Shown: positions 15,730 to 24,196, counted from the stretch's first letter. The stretch is 25,257 nucleotides of DNA from JBBKWG01 sp037968835 (GCA_037968835.1 JBBKWG010000105.1:1-25257), one strand, 5' to 3'. Made by a program: numbers and translations. The notes: generated by a model not told the origin, from the letters alone.

Positions 15730-17006
15730 CCGACCGCCCCAATATCGTTCTGGTGATGACCGACCAGCAGCGCATGGACAGCCTGACCTGCTTTGGCAAT
15801 TGCTTCACGGTTACGCCGAACACTGCCGAGATGGCCGCAAATGGAATGTGCTTCGACACCGCACTGACACCCTGGCCGGTCTGCACCCCGGCCCGCGCGA
15901 CCTGCTGGACAGGGGTTTATCCGACGACGCATCAAGTCATCGACAATCTTTATGGCGTCGACAACGCCTTCGCGACGCACTCAACTGTTCGCAAGACAGT
16001 GTGGGACCACCTGAAATCCAGTGGCTACCGGACCGCGCATTTCGGCAAATGGCATCTTGGCGAGGAGTGTCCGCCCTTTTTCGACCATTGGGAGGAGAGT
16101 TTCAATTCGCGGCGTGGGCATTGGATCGACGGCAAGCTGAACGGCGAGTACCGGCCTGACCGCGCCACCGGTGCGGCGACAAGGTGGATCGGCGAACGGG
16201 CCGGGACCGACAAGCCGTTCGCAATGATTCTGAGTTTCTATCCGCCGCACGATCCCTATTCGGCACCAGAAGAATTCTACGCGCCCTATCGCGGGCGGGG
16301 CGTTCCGTTTGCGGGCTATTACGCCGCGGTCACCGCGCTTGACCGGAACCTCGGGCGGGTTCGCGCAGCGCTGCGCGACGCGGGCTTGTCGGATAGCACC
16401 GTGGTCATCTACTTCTCGGATCACGGCGACACGTTCTGGTATCGGCGCGAGGGTGAGCACAAGTTCGTCTGTCACGATGACGCGCTGCGTATCCCGTTCA
16501 TTGTCGAGGGCCCCGGGATTTCGGCCGGGTCGCGCACAGCGCTGCCTGTCGGATTGCAGGATCTTACGCCGACAATGCTCGATCTTGCTGGGGTCGACAT
16601 CCCATCCGCGACGCAAGGCAGAAGTCTACTGCCGCTGCTGCGCGGCGAGATTCCTGCCGACTGGCGAACGGGATACTACGTCCAGAACATCACCCATATC
16701 AGTGGCATTCATCAGCGGGCCTGGCGCACCGACCGCTGGAAACTGATTGTATCTGGCGACGGTGAGCACGAACTCTACGATCTACCATCCGATCCCGAGG
16801 AGGAGTTGAACATCTTCCTCACGCCGCGTCCCGATGGCGGGTTCGAGCGATACAAGCACTACCCTGACTGTGCCCGCGAGATCGACGCGCTGGCGGTTGA
16901 GATGGCCGGGGCGGCGCTGGCGATCGGCGACGCTGAGGGGATGGCGATGGTGGCGGAGCTACAGGTTGGATTGCGTCCTCGGCTAGCGGCGCTCGGCGCT
17001 GACTAA
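15726..17006 (+). CDS. Cys-type sulfatase 2
   Basis: A type I sulfatase of 426 aa, on the short side for the family. The N-terminus PNIVLVMTDQQR supplies the metal Asp. The formylglycine motif is CTPAR (C53-R57), followed by WTG. GKWHLG lies at 107-112, the YPPHDPY His at 175 and SDHGD from residue 231, followed by K246. There is no signal peptide, so cytoplasmic action is expected. It is ATGA-coupled to the DppF-type ATPase gene, directly linking uptake to desulfation. It ends 22 bp from the convergent sulfatase 3 gene. Substrate not predictable. Confidence 0.94.
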   Translation: MTDRPNIVLVMTDQQRMDSLTCFGNCFTVTPNTAEMAANGMCFDTALTPWPVCTPARATCWTGVYPTTHQVIDNLYGVDNAFATHSTVRKTVWDHLKSSGYRTAHFGKWHLGEECPPFFDHWEESFNSRRGHWIDGKLNGEYRPDRATGAATRWIGERAGTDKPFAMILSFYPPHDPYSAPEEFYAPYRGRGVPFAGYYAAVTALDRNLGRVRAALRDAGLSDSTVVIYFSDHGDTFWYRREGEHKFVCHDDALRIPFIVEGPGISAGSRTALPVGLQDLTPTMLDLAGVDIPSATQGRSLLPLLRGEIPADWRTGYYVQNITHISGIHQRAWRTDRWKLIVSGDGEHELYDLPSDPEEELNIFLTPRPDGGFERYKHYPDCAREIDALAVEMAGAALAIGDAEGMAMVAELQVGLRPRLAALGAD

Positions 17007-17028
17007 GGTGGGACTTGCTGTCTTTCGG

Positions 17029-18528
17029 TCAGACGTCAGGGTCGAGCCAGCTGTCGGAATCCTCGATCAGGAACTGCGCGGTGCTCACCGGTTGGGTTCG
17101 ACGGCCCCATTCGCGCAACACCTCTTTCTCCGCGCAGCGCAAATCGACCTCGCGCCGGATTGCTTCCGGGGCCCACCCCTCAAGCACTCGGGCAGAAAGC
17201 TCGTTCCGAAGGTCGATGTGGCCTGGATCGTTCGAGAGATCGCGAACCTCGTCGGGGTCTTCCGCCATATCGAACAGCATAGGACGATCGCCCTCGGCAT
17301 GAACGTACTTCCAGCGGCCGCGGCGCAGCATTCGAATGGACTTCGGCTCGGATCCGGTCCACGGCGATGACCGGTCTGTCACGTATTCGCTGAAGGTCTC
17401 GTCGCTCCACGGCGCTTGCGCGTCACGCGCTACCGGCAAAAGACTACGACCATGCGACCGGGGGAGCTGCGGCGCCTCCGCCGCTGCGATCATGGTCGCG
17501 CCCAGATCGACAAGATTGCAGACGTTTGGACGACGCGCGCCCTCGGGGAGATGCCCCGGCCAGGACAGGATCATCGGAATGGCGGCGGACTCGTCGTACA
17601 TTGTGTTCTTCCACCACAATCCCCGCTCGCCTGCATGTTCCCCGTGATCAGAAGCGTAGATAATCAGCGTGTTTTCGTTGAGCCCCGCTTTTGTCAGGGC
17701 GTTCAGAACACGTCCTATCTTGGCATCGAGCGCGTGAACCAGCGCCCAGTAGGCAGTGCGGGCCCGCAGGATCGCAGCGTCGTCAGCACCCTTTGTGCAT
17801 CCCTCGGCGCGCCATTGTGTGATCCATTTCGGTTCCTCATGTGACGCCGGCAGACGTGGCAGCGAGACTTTCCCGGCAAAGCGATCGAAATCTGGGGCAT
17901 GAGCCACGAACGGACAGTGCGGCAAAATGAATCCGACCATCATACAGAATGGGGTTGCATCGCCACCTTGCCGATTGCGCCCAAGCGCCGCCAACCGCTC
18001 ACACGACGCGTCCGTGGTGGCATCGTCCACCACTTCATATCCTGACTGTCCGCACCCAGCCATTGCGAGTGACCGCGCGAGGCCCCCCGGACCCGGACCG
18101 CTTGGCCCCTGCGCGCCCGCAAGCGGCCCCAATCGCTGCCGCGCGACCCCCATCCAGTTCGGCGCACAGTCGCCGACATGCCGTTCCGAAAACCCGTGGT
18201 GCTGGTCCGGCCCGACAGAATGCATCCGCCCGACGCTGATCGTGCGATAACCCGCAGCGCCCAGCGAGTGAGAGAAGGTAGGCAAATCTGAGGCCAGCAT
18301 GTCGTCGAGCGTCCAGCAGGATTGCTCGTGCGGCCATCGGCCCGTCAGAAGCGACATTCGGCTTGGCGTGCAGATCGGGGATGGGCAGTAGGCGTTTTCG
18401 AAGACGACTCCCGTTTCGGCCAACGCATCGAGGTTCGGGGAAACGCCGAGAGGATCGCCGTAGACGCCGGACACCGCGCGGGAGTGCTGATCGGAAAACA
18501 GAAACAGGATATCAGGACGCTCAGTCAC
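17029..18528 (-). CDS. Cys-type sulfatase 3, choline-sulfatase-like
   Basis: A type I sulfatase of 499 aa, starting with GTG 18528, six bases after the stop of the enolase-superfamily gene. Metal-binding start PDILFLFSDQHSR; formylglycine motif CTPSR (C53-R57) in the PICTPSRMSLLTGRWPHEQ context; SDHGEHAGERGLWWKN (from residue 293) with K307. The segment VGRMHSVGPDQHHGF (99-113) resembles BetC choline sulfatases, where it normally reads GKMH...GPDQ.HGF. Here Arg101 replaces the usual Lys that contacts the sulfate. There is no signal peptide. As the last gene of unit C it probably works on the same compound or a related intermediate. Whether choline-O-sulfate is a substrate is open; no betABI genes are present. 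Confidence 0.93.
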   Translation of the reverse strand: MTERPDILFLFSDQHSRAVSGVYGDPLGVSPNLDALAETGVVFENAYCPSPICTPSRMSLLTGRWPHEQSCWTLDDMLASDLPTFSHSLGAAGYRTISVGRMHSVGPDQHHGFSERHVGDCAPNWMGVARQRLGPLAGAQGPSGPGPGGLARSLAMAGCGQSGYEVVDDATTDASCERLAALGRNRQGGDATPFCMMVGFILPHCPFVAHAPDFDRFAGKVSLPRLPASHEEPKWITQWRAEGCTKGADDAAILRARTAYWALVHALDAKIGRVLNALTKAGLNENTLIIYASDHGEHAGERGLWWKNTMYDESAAIPMILSWPGHLPEGARRPNVCNLVDLGATMIAAAEAPQLPRSHGRSLLPVARDAQAPWSDETFSEYVTDRSSPWTGSEPKSIRMLRRGRWKYVHAEGDRPMLFDMAEDPDEVRDLSNDPGHIDLRNELSARVLEGWAPEAIRREVDLRCAEKEVLREWGRRTQPVSTAQFLIEDSDSWLDPDV

Positions 18529-18534
18529 TCAGGT

Positions 18535-19713
18535 TCAGTCAAGCGACGGGGTCGCATAGATCACCCGTCCCCCGATTCGAATTTCGGTGTCGACAAGGTA
18601 GGATTTCAGCGCTTCGGTATCGACTTCGATACCGAGGCCGGGCGCATCCGGGGCGAATATTTCGCCTATCGCGTTCCGCTTGATCGGGTTTGTGGCGACC
18701 GCCATCGCAAGCGCGCTCGGGTCGGCGGGGTATTCGCAGATCCGGTCGTCGGCGATCCCGGCAAATGGCTGCAACGAGGCGCTGAGCGCCAGATGCGTCG
18801 TGAACGTGTGGTTGACGTATGTGACACCGCGCGATTGCGCGAGTTGAGCTACTTCGAACGCCGGACCGATGCCGCCGATCCGGCCGCAGTCGATCTGGAC
18901 GAACCTGACCTTTCCGAAGTCCATCAGGTGGCGCGCCATCGCAACGTTATGCGCGGCCTCGCCCCCGGCAATTCCAACCTTGGGGCTTTGGTCGGCAAGG
19001 GCAGCGTAAGCTTCAAACGCGTGGCCGGAGAATGGCTCCTCCAGCCAATACGCATGGGCGCGTTCAAGTGCGGGCAAGCGTTCGGCGGCGGCCTCGACAT
19101 TTTCGCCGAAGATCTGGCCGACGTCGATCATCAGATGGCCGTCGGGCCCGATGCCCTCACGCGCAGCCGCGAAATGGTCGGCATCGAAAGCGGCGTCTTT
19201 GGTTCCAATCGGGCCCCAACCAAATTTCACCGCTTCGAAGCCATTTGCCAGAGCCTTCTTCGCTCGCGCAAGTGTCTCGTCTGCCGTGCCACCGAACAAC
19301 AGCGAGGCATAAGGGATCTTCGGCTCGGCGCGTGCATGTCCGAGCATCTTCCAGACTGGCAGTTCCCGCTTTTTGCCGAGCAGGTCCCAAAGCGCCATTT
19401 CGATCCCGGACAGAGTGTGCGCCGCTTGCAGCAGGTCCATGCTGTCGTGGTCGACGCGCGCGGCGATTGCGGCGATGCTGTCAGGGCCGTCGAGAGCGGC
19501 GCCGATAACCGAGGCCGAGACCGGGCGGCACGCGCCATGCGACATCGGGCAAACGAATGCGGCAATCGAGGGAAGCGGCGCGGCTTCACATTCACCCCAT
19601 CCGATGTCTCCGCCCGCAGCCACGCGCACCAGAAGCGCGTCCTGGCTTCCATCCGCCGCCGTTGTCACCACCGGCATCGACAGATAGAAAAAATCGACGG
19701 CCTCGATCTTCAC
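18535..19713 (-). CDS. Enolase-superfamily enzyme, mandelate racemase group (1)
   Basis: A 392-aa enzyme of the mandelate racemase/muconate-lactonising family, which abstracts a proton alpha to a carboxylate (dehydration, racemisation or epimerisation of acids). The barrel residues are visible: K163 in VKFGWG, metal ligands D197 (LMIDVG), E226 (WLEEPF) and E252 (AGGEAA), and a His-Asp dyad H302 (VNHTF) and D275 (VQIDCG), as in the MR subgroup. The second basic residue of the usual KxK/KxH motif is Gly here. GTG 19713 overlaps the M81 gene stop (GTGA), so translation is coupled. Probably a sugar-acid or hydroxy-acid dehydratase/racemase; the substrate cannot be fixed. Confidence 0.9.
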   Translation of the reverse strand: MKIEAVDFFYLSMPVVTTAADGSQDALLVRVAAGGDIGWGECEAAPLPSIAAFVCPMSHGACRPVSASVIGAALDGPDSIAAIAARVDHDSMDLLQAAHTLSGIEMALWDLLGKKRELPVWKMLGHARAEPKIPYASLLFGGTADETLARAKKALANGFEAVKFGWGPIGTKDAAFDADHFAAAREGIGPDGHLMIDVGQIFGENVEAAAERLPALERAHAYWLEEPFSGHAFEAYAALADQSPKVGIAGGEAAHNVAMARHLMDFGKVRFVQIDCGRIGGIGPAFEVAQLAQSRGVTYVNHTFTTHLALSASLQPFAGIADDRICEYPADPSALAMAVATNPIKRNAIGEIFAPDAPGLGIEVDTEALKSYLVDTEIRIGGRVIYATPSLD

Positions 19714-21206
19714 GCGGTGCCCCGCTGAAAAACTCTGGCTTCCGGGACGAATTCAGTGGTCGACTCCAGCGGATAGATCGGGCGAGCGCAGATCGTATGA
19801 CCGAGGCTCGGCAGGTTGGCCGAAGTCGCGCCCGGCGCGTCGATGTTGAAGTTCTTTTCGACCCAGGCGTCGTACATATGGAATTCCGCGTGCGGCGATT
19901 TCATCACGATCAGATCGAAGTCGCGCGGATTGCAGCCGTTGGCATAGTAAAGCGCACGGTCGAACAGGCTGACCGAGCGACTGAGGACGACGATTGTGAA
20001 GTTGTCAAAGCGCAAAACGGCGGTCGGCCCGGCGTCGAGCTCAGTACCCATCGTCTCCAGACGCGATTGACCGTCGGACAGGAGCGCGACATTTGCTGTC
20101 ACCTCCAACGTCGCAAAGCGGTCGGTGTCAACGGCGCCGCCAAGCGTCACCTTAATTTCCCCGCCAACGCCCGTGGCATGAGCGATTTTGGCGGCTTCAG
20201 CATCGACAATCTGCGCAAGCACCCGTCCGCGGTAACTCGCATCCCTGAGAGCCTTGATGATCGCGTTCGAATCGCCCGTCGCACCGGAGGACGTGGCATC
20301 GGCGGCGTCGGTGAAGAGGAGTGGCCCCTTCATCGTTTTCGCCTGTTCGATCGCGCGCGACAGATCGATCAGGTTGGCCTGCATCAGATGCCGCTTGCGC
20401 CAGAATTCGTGGGCCAGCCGCATCGCTTCTTTCTTGGCCAGTTCGGTGTCGTGCGACGTAGTGACAAGAACCTGCGAACAAAGTTCCGGCACATCGGTGA
20501 ACGGGTTGCCAATCATGATGCCCGCCGCCAGCGCAGAGCCGTCGCGTTCGATCCTCTGGCACTCGCGGATCAGATCGCCGTAGCAGCCCGATGCGGTAAT
20601 TAACTCGTTGCCCCGCACCAGCGCCGGGACGACAACACGAGCGATCGAGGGGCGAACGTTCGAGGCAATCAGCTTCAGCAGAAGCCGGGCCGCCCTCGCA
20701 CCGGTATCGGCGAAATCGACGTGGGGATAGGTGTGATAGAGCGTCAGGCCGTCGATCTGGCGCAACATTTGAGTGGTGCAGATCCCGTGCAAGTCGAGCG
20801 AGATCACCAGTCGACGATTTGGGCCGAGCATCTTGCGGATTTCGCTCAGCAGGTGACCCTCGGGATCAAGCTCTCCGTCCGCGCCCATTGCGCCATGGAG
20901 CGAAGCGTAAACTGCATCGACGTCTTCGATACGCGCTGCGACGGCTTCGAGGATTTCCGACGAGAGGCGCGCCCATCCCTCAGCCGAAAGCAGACCTGCG
21001 CTCCCCGCACGTGCTGCAATGACCGGCACAACCTTAACGTCAGAATGGGCATCGAAAATCTCCAGCGCGCCGCCGATCTCGGTATTGAGACCACGATGCG
21101 TGAACAACACTTCGCCTCTGGAAATCTGAAAGTTGGGGTATTCGGATGGCAGCGGATTGAACGACGAGATCTCTTGTTTGCAGTCGAGCACCAGGATTTT
21201 CGGCAT
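19710..21206 (-). CDS. M81 family metallopeptidase (MlrC-like)
   Basis: A 498-aa member of the M81/MlrC family (DUF1485 plus MlrC C-terminal domain), named after microcystinase C. Most family members have unknown substrates and occur in catabolic clusters. Family landmarks: the N-terminal ISSFNPLPSEYPNF, ASLHGAMGA (103-107 LHGAM), the metal-site stretch ISLDLHG (138-141 DLHG) and LYHTYPHVDFADTG (157-169). The C-terminal domain contains TDAADATSSGATGDS. There is no signal peptide. It starts one base after the stop of the deacylase gene and overlaps the next gene by GTGA. It likely hydrolyses an amide or cyclic bond in the pathway compound (inference). Confidence 0.9.
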   Translation of the reverse strand: MPKILVLDCKQEISSFNPLPSEYPNFQISRGEVLFTHRGLNTEIGGALEIFDAHSDVKVVPVIAARAGSAGLLSAEGWARLSSEILEAVAARIEDVDAVYASLHGAMGADGELDPEGHLLSEIRKMLGPNRRLVISLDLHGICTTQMLRQIDGLTLYHTYPHVDFADTGARAARLLLKLIASNVRPSIARVVVPALVRGNELITASGCYGDLIRECQRIERDGSALAAGIMIGNPFTDVPELCSQVLVTTSHDTELAKKEAMRLAHEFWRKRHLMQANLIDLSRAIEQAKTMKGPLLFTDAADATSSGATGDSNAIIKALRDASYRGRVLAQIVDAEAAKIAHATGVGGEIKVTLGGAVDTDRFATLEVTANVALLSDGQSRLETMGTELDAGPTAVLRFDNFTIVVLSRSVSLFDRALYYANGCNPRDFDLIVMKSPHAEFHMYDAWVEKNFNIDAPGATSANLPSLGHTICARPIYPLESTTEFVPEARVFQRGTA

Positions 21207-21207
21207 C

Positions 21208-22230
21208 TCAGGTCTGTCCCGCCACGTAATCGTTCATAACTACGACCACCGTGTCGCCGCGTGCAACGCGACCTGGTCCCGCCGACATCCAGAGAATGCC
21301 ATCGCGCTTGTAGGTGACTTTGATCGGGGCATGATCAACATCCTCGACAAAATGCAGATACCCGGCGGGGTCTCCGGCGTGCACACTCTCGCCCACCACG
21401 TTGCAGGGCTCGAATGTCCCTGCGGCAGGTGCGAAGGCATAATGCGCACGGTCACCGACAACCATGTGTCTTGTCGCCGGATCGCCGTCGGAAGCATCGA
21501 TGCCAGCCTCGATCATTCCCATATGGTGCAGAAACCTGCGTACTCCACGACGCGCTATGCGCACGCCTTCTATGTTGACCCGCCCCCAACCGCCAAGCTC
21601 GGTTCCGAGCGACAGGATTCCGCGCCTCTCGACTGAAGAGGTCAGGGTTGCACCCTCGTCAACGCCAGAGAAGACTACGTTGTAGGGCGCTCCGAACGCC
21701 TCGGCCGCAGCTAAAGTGCGCGCCATGCCGTCAGGGTCGGCGACGTGGTGCATGTTTGTGGAAGGCGTGGAGTCGCCGGAATGCCCGGCAGTATGCAGAT
21801 CGACCGAGGCACTGACCAACGGCAGGATGACGGCATCGAGGTAATGTGCGATCATCTCGCTGAATGTCCCTTTCGCATCGCCGGGAAAGCAGCGGTTCAA
21901 GTCGCGGTTATCGACCGGCGACAGGCGGGTGTTGCTGTGGACAGCGGGAATATTGACAGCGGGCATAATGATGACCCTGCCCTGCAACTCGCTCGCATCA
22001 AGTTCGCGCGCCAGCTCTGACAGCGCGATCGGACCTTCGTATTCATCGCCGTGGATTCCGCCGGTGAACAGAACTGTTGGTCCGCTGCCGTTCTTAATGA
22101 CCACGATCGGGATCTCGACGACGCCCCAGCCAGAAGTGTTGCGAGACAACGGCGCGCGCAGGTAGGTCGACTGCCGCCCTTCCTTGTCGAAGTCAATCTC
22201 GCTTGCAATGCGGCTCGCGGCACTGGCCAT
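21208..22230 (-). CDS. DoeB-like zinc deacylase (succinylglutamate desuccinylase/aspartoacylase family)
   Basis: A zinc-dependent deacylase of the AstE/AspA family, 340 aa, cutting an N-acyl group from an amino acid or related amine. The GGIHGDEYEGP motif gives zinc ligands H60 and E63; H146 in SVDLHTAG is the third ligand, and NRDLNRCFPG (108-117) is the substrate-binding Arg block. The N-terminal layout (LRAPLSRNTSGWGVVEIPI) is close to N-acetyl-diaminobutyrate deacetylase DoeB of ectoine degradation. No doeA or other ectoine genes are present, so a different N-acyl substrate is likely. ATG 22230 has GGGGGAG upstream; the frame to 22293 would run through the operator. It leads unit C. Confidence 0.9.
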   Translation of the reverse strand: MASAASRIASEIDFDKEGRQSTYLRAPLSRNTSGWGVVEIPIVVIKNGSGPTVLFTGGIHGDEYEGPIALSELARELDASELQGRVIIMPAVNIPAVHSNTRLSPVDNRDLNRCFPGDAKGTFSEMIAHYLDAVILPLVSASVDLHTAGHSGDSTPSTNMHHVADPDGMARTLAAAEAFGAPYNVVFSGVDEGATLTSSVERRGILSLGTELGGWGRVNIEGVRIARRGVRRFLHHMGMIEAGIDASDGDPATRHMVVGDRAHYAFAPAAGTFEPCNVVGESVHAGDPAGYLHFVEDVDHAPIKVTYKRDGILWMSAGPGRVARGDTVVVVMNDYVAGQT

Positions 22231-22258
22231 TCCGAACTCCCCCTGAAGGCTTGCTTGC

Positions 22259-22278
22259 TTCGTATTATTGTATACTAT
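22259..22278. promoter_or_regulatory. GntR-type operator, site 3
   Basis: TTCGTATTATTGTATACTAT matches sites 1 and 2 at 17 of 20 bases and keeps the GTATTAT and GTATAC blocks. It lies 28 bp before the deacylase ATG (minus) and 42 bp before the second enolase-type gene (plus). It covers the -10 region of the strong minus-strand promoter. Confidence 0.72.
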
Positions 22279-22293
22279 TTTTGCCAGTGTCAA
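22264..22293 (-). promoter_or_regulatory. Putative promoter of unit C
   Basis: On the minus strand a perfect -35 TTGACA (22293 to 22288) is followed after 18 bp by AATAAT (22269 to 22264), or after 15 bp by TACAAT. Both -10 candidates lie inside operator site 3, so repression by occlusion is the simplest reading. Transcription would run into the deacylase gene. Confidence 0.55.
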
Positions 22294-22320
22294 TTAATGC
22301 TGACCCGAATGGAGCGCCGT

Positions 22321-23502
22321 ATGATCAACGGAAGTCCGCAGACAATCCCTCCCGTCCGTATTATTGAGATCGTGGCTGCCCCGCTCTTTGGCGATAGCCC
22401 ACCGGGGGGATGGTCGAACGAGATTCAGCCGACCGACTCGATCCACACCTTGATCGCAGTCCATACCGATGCGGGCGTCACGGGCTTTGGCAGCGTCTTT
22501 ACCGAGGGCCGTCTAACTCAAGCCGCAGTCCAGCAGCTTGAGCCGCTGTTCAGGGGCGAAAACGCACTCGAGCCGGCGCGGGTGAGCGAGAAATTGCATC
22601 AGAACAGTTTCTGGTTCGGGCGCGGTGGCACACTGACCCACGCCATCAGCGGCATCGACATCGCCCTTTGGGACATCTTCGGCAAGGTCACCGGGTTGTC
22701 CGTCTCCATGCTTGTCGGCGGACGGTACCGCGACAAGGTCCAGCCTTATTGCTCAGTCCTGATGGACGAACCGCCACAAATGGCAGAAACCATCGCCGCC
22801 TATCGTGACAAAGGCTTTCGAGCCTTCAAAATTGGTTGGGGTCCATTTGGACGCCGCGACGATCCGAGACTCGACGAGGCCATCGTCGCTGCGGCCTGTT
22901 CGGAACTGCCCGACGGAGGCAAGCTTTTCGTAGATGCAGGCGCGAGCGACGCTTACTGGCCCAACGGACTGAAATGGGCGCTCCGCACCGCCGACATGCT
23001 CGCCGAGCACGGAATCGGCTGGTTCGAGGAGGCGCTTGTGCCCGATGCCCTCGACGACTTCGTTACGCTTCGCGCCGCAAGCCGGATACCGATTGCCGGA
23101 GGCGAAGTGCTGACGCGCCGGCAATCATTCCTACCCTTCCTGTCCAAAGGAGCCTTCGACATTGTCCAGCCCGATGTTACAAAAGTCGGCGGGCTGTCCG
23201 AGCAGCGCCGGATCATGAACATGGCCCAGGATTTCGGCGTGCGCTACGTTGGCCATGGCTGGAACACAGCGCTTGGCCTGGCGGCAGATCTGCAACTGGC
23301 TGCATCGGTGCCAAACGTCGATCTGGTCGAGTATATCGGCGGCAGCGCATATTTGGACGGTCTACTTACTGAGCCGTTTGAACTCGATTCGGAAGGGATG
23401 CTGACGATTCCTGAATCGCCGGGACTTGGCGTGAATCTCGACCCTGAAAAAGTTGGCCGCTATACGCCGAACGTGGAAAAGTTTTTTGGGGCTGGCGCCT
23501 GA
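22321..23502 (+). CDS. Enolase-superfamily enzyme, mandelate racemase group (2)
   Basis: A second mandelate racemase/muconate-lactonising family enzyme, 393 aa, distinct from the one at 18535. Catalytic layout: K170 in FKIGWGPFG, metal ligands D205 (LFVDAG), E237 (WFEEAL) and E262 (AGGEVL), with the dyad H312 (GHGWNT) and D285 (VQPDVT). As in the other copy, Gly replaces the second basic residue of the KxK/KxH motif. I choose ATG 22321, with GGAG six bases upstream; an upstream in-frame extension to 22051 lies over the divergent gene and is not credible. It is transcribed away from unit C across operator site 3. Probably an acid-sugar or hydroxy-acid dehydratase or epimerase acting before or after the other copy. 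Confidence 0.9.
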   Translation: MINGSPQTIPPVRIIEIVAAPLFGDSPPGGWSNEIQPTDSIHTLIAVHTDAGVTGFGSVFTEGRLTQAAVQQLEPLFRGENALEPARVSEKLHQNSFWFGRGGTLTHAISGIDIALWDIFGKVTGLSVSMLVGGRYRDKVQPYCSVLMDEPPQMAETIAAYRDKGFRAFKIGWGPFGRRDDPRLDEAIVAAACSELPDGGKLFVDAGASDAYWPNGLKWALRTADMLAEHGIGWFEEALVPDALDDFVTLRAASRIPIAGGEVLTRRQSFLPFLSKGAFDIVQPDVTKVGGLSEQRRIMNMAQDFGVRYVGHGWNTALGLAADLQLAASVPNVDLVEYIGGSAYLDGLLTEPFELDSEGMLTIPESPGLGVNLDPEKVGRYTPNVEKFFGAGA

Positions 23503-23553
23503 GGCTCACTGAAATCAACCCAGAGTCAATTTCTCCGAATGTCGCCTGTCGAG

Positions 23554-23997
23554 ATGCAATACGTCTCGACTCTGGATGTCTCGGTCCGGGCGCAGATTCT
23601 GAACCTGTTGGCGGAAGGATAGGGCGAATTCGAACTGACTTACCTTTTCATCGGCCACGACGTCGTTGTCGCCGAAGTGGTCGGTGAACGGATCGCGGCG
23701 CTGCATCGTGGCTCGGTCGGCGAGATTGGCCCGACCGAGGAAATCTTCGCCCACCTGCGCCACCCATATATATTCCTGCTGGCCGAGCCCGGGGCGAAAG
23801 GCATCGAATTGCCCGACCCATTGCGCTCTCCACCTGGCTGCGCCTTCGCGTCACGTTGACCGTGTGTCCGACACGCGGCGGACCGAGGTTCCAAAATTGA
23901 AATCACACAGCGAAGCCGCCAGCGCCGTTTGTATCTACCCACTGGATGTGCCGAAGCAAGTGAAGTACACAAAAAAGTCCGTTGCCTAATTGTTTGA
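23554..23997 (+). pseudogene. Relic of a Dpp/Opp-type ABC transporter ATPase (C-terminal half)
   Basis: Translation from 23554 gives STLDVSVRAQILNLLAEG, then an in-frame TAG at 23620-23622. The same frame continues with LTYLFIGHDVVVAEVVGERIAALH and EIGPTEEIFAHLRHPY, and ends PPGCAFASR with a stop at 23857-23859. These are the D-loop, H-loop and C-terminal extension of an oligopeptide-type ATPase. After a frame change the last residues (HKKVRCLIV, stop 23995-23997) match the usual end of such proteins. Walker A, the signature and the start are missing. It differs clearly from the intact DppF-type protein at 14731, so it is a remnant of another transporter, not a recent duplicate. Confidence 0.8.
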
Positions 23998-24196
23998 CAA
24001 GGTACTGATGGCGGGTCCCCAGCCATTGACTCAATTCGTCCCCCGCCGTATCGACCAACCGGCCAAGTGCATACGAGCCGACGGAAATCTTGGGCTTCGT
24101 CGAGTCCCACTGAGAAGATAATCTGGCATTGAAGCTTGAGAACCGGACGTTCGCGACAAGTGCAACTACCGACCGCTATGAGCCCATTTTGCGCGT

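Noticed and set aside
18322..20603. Long plus-strand open frames opposite the enolase-type and M81 genes
   Set aside because: GC-rich antisense shadows with Arg-rich, domain-free translations; the minus-strand genes are coupled and carry clear family motifs.
22051..22320. Upstream in-frame extension of the second enolase-type gene
   Set aside because: It would overlap the divergent deacylase gene and run through the operator; ATG 22321 has its own GGAG site.
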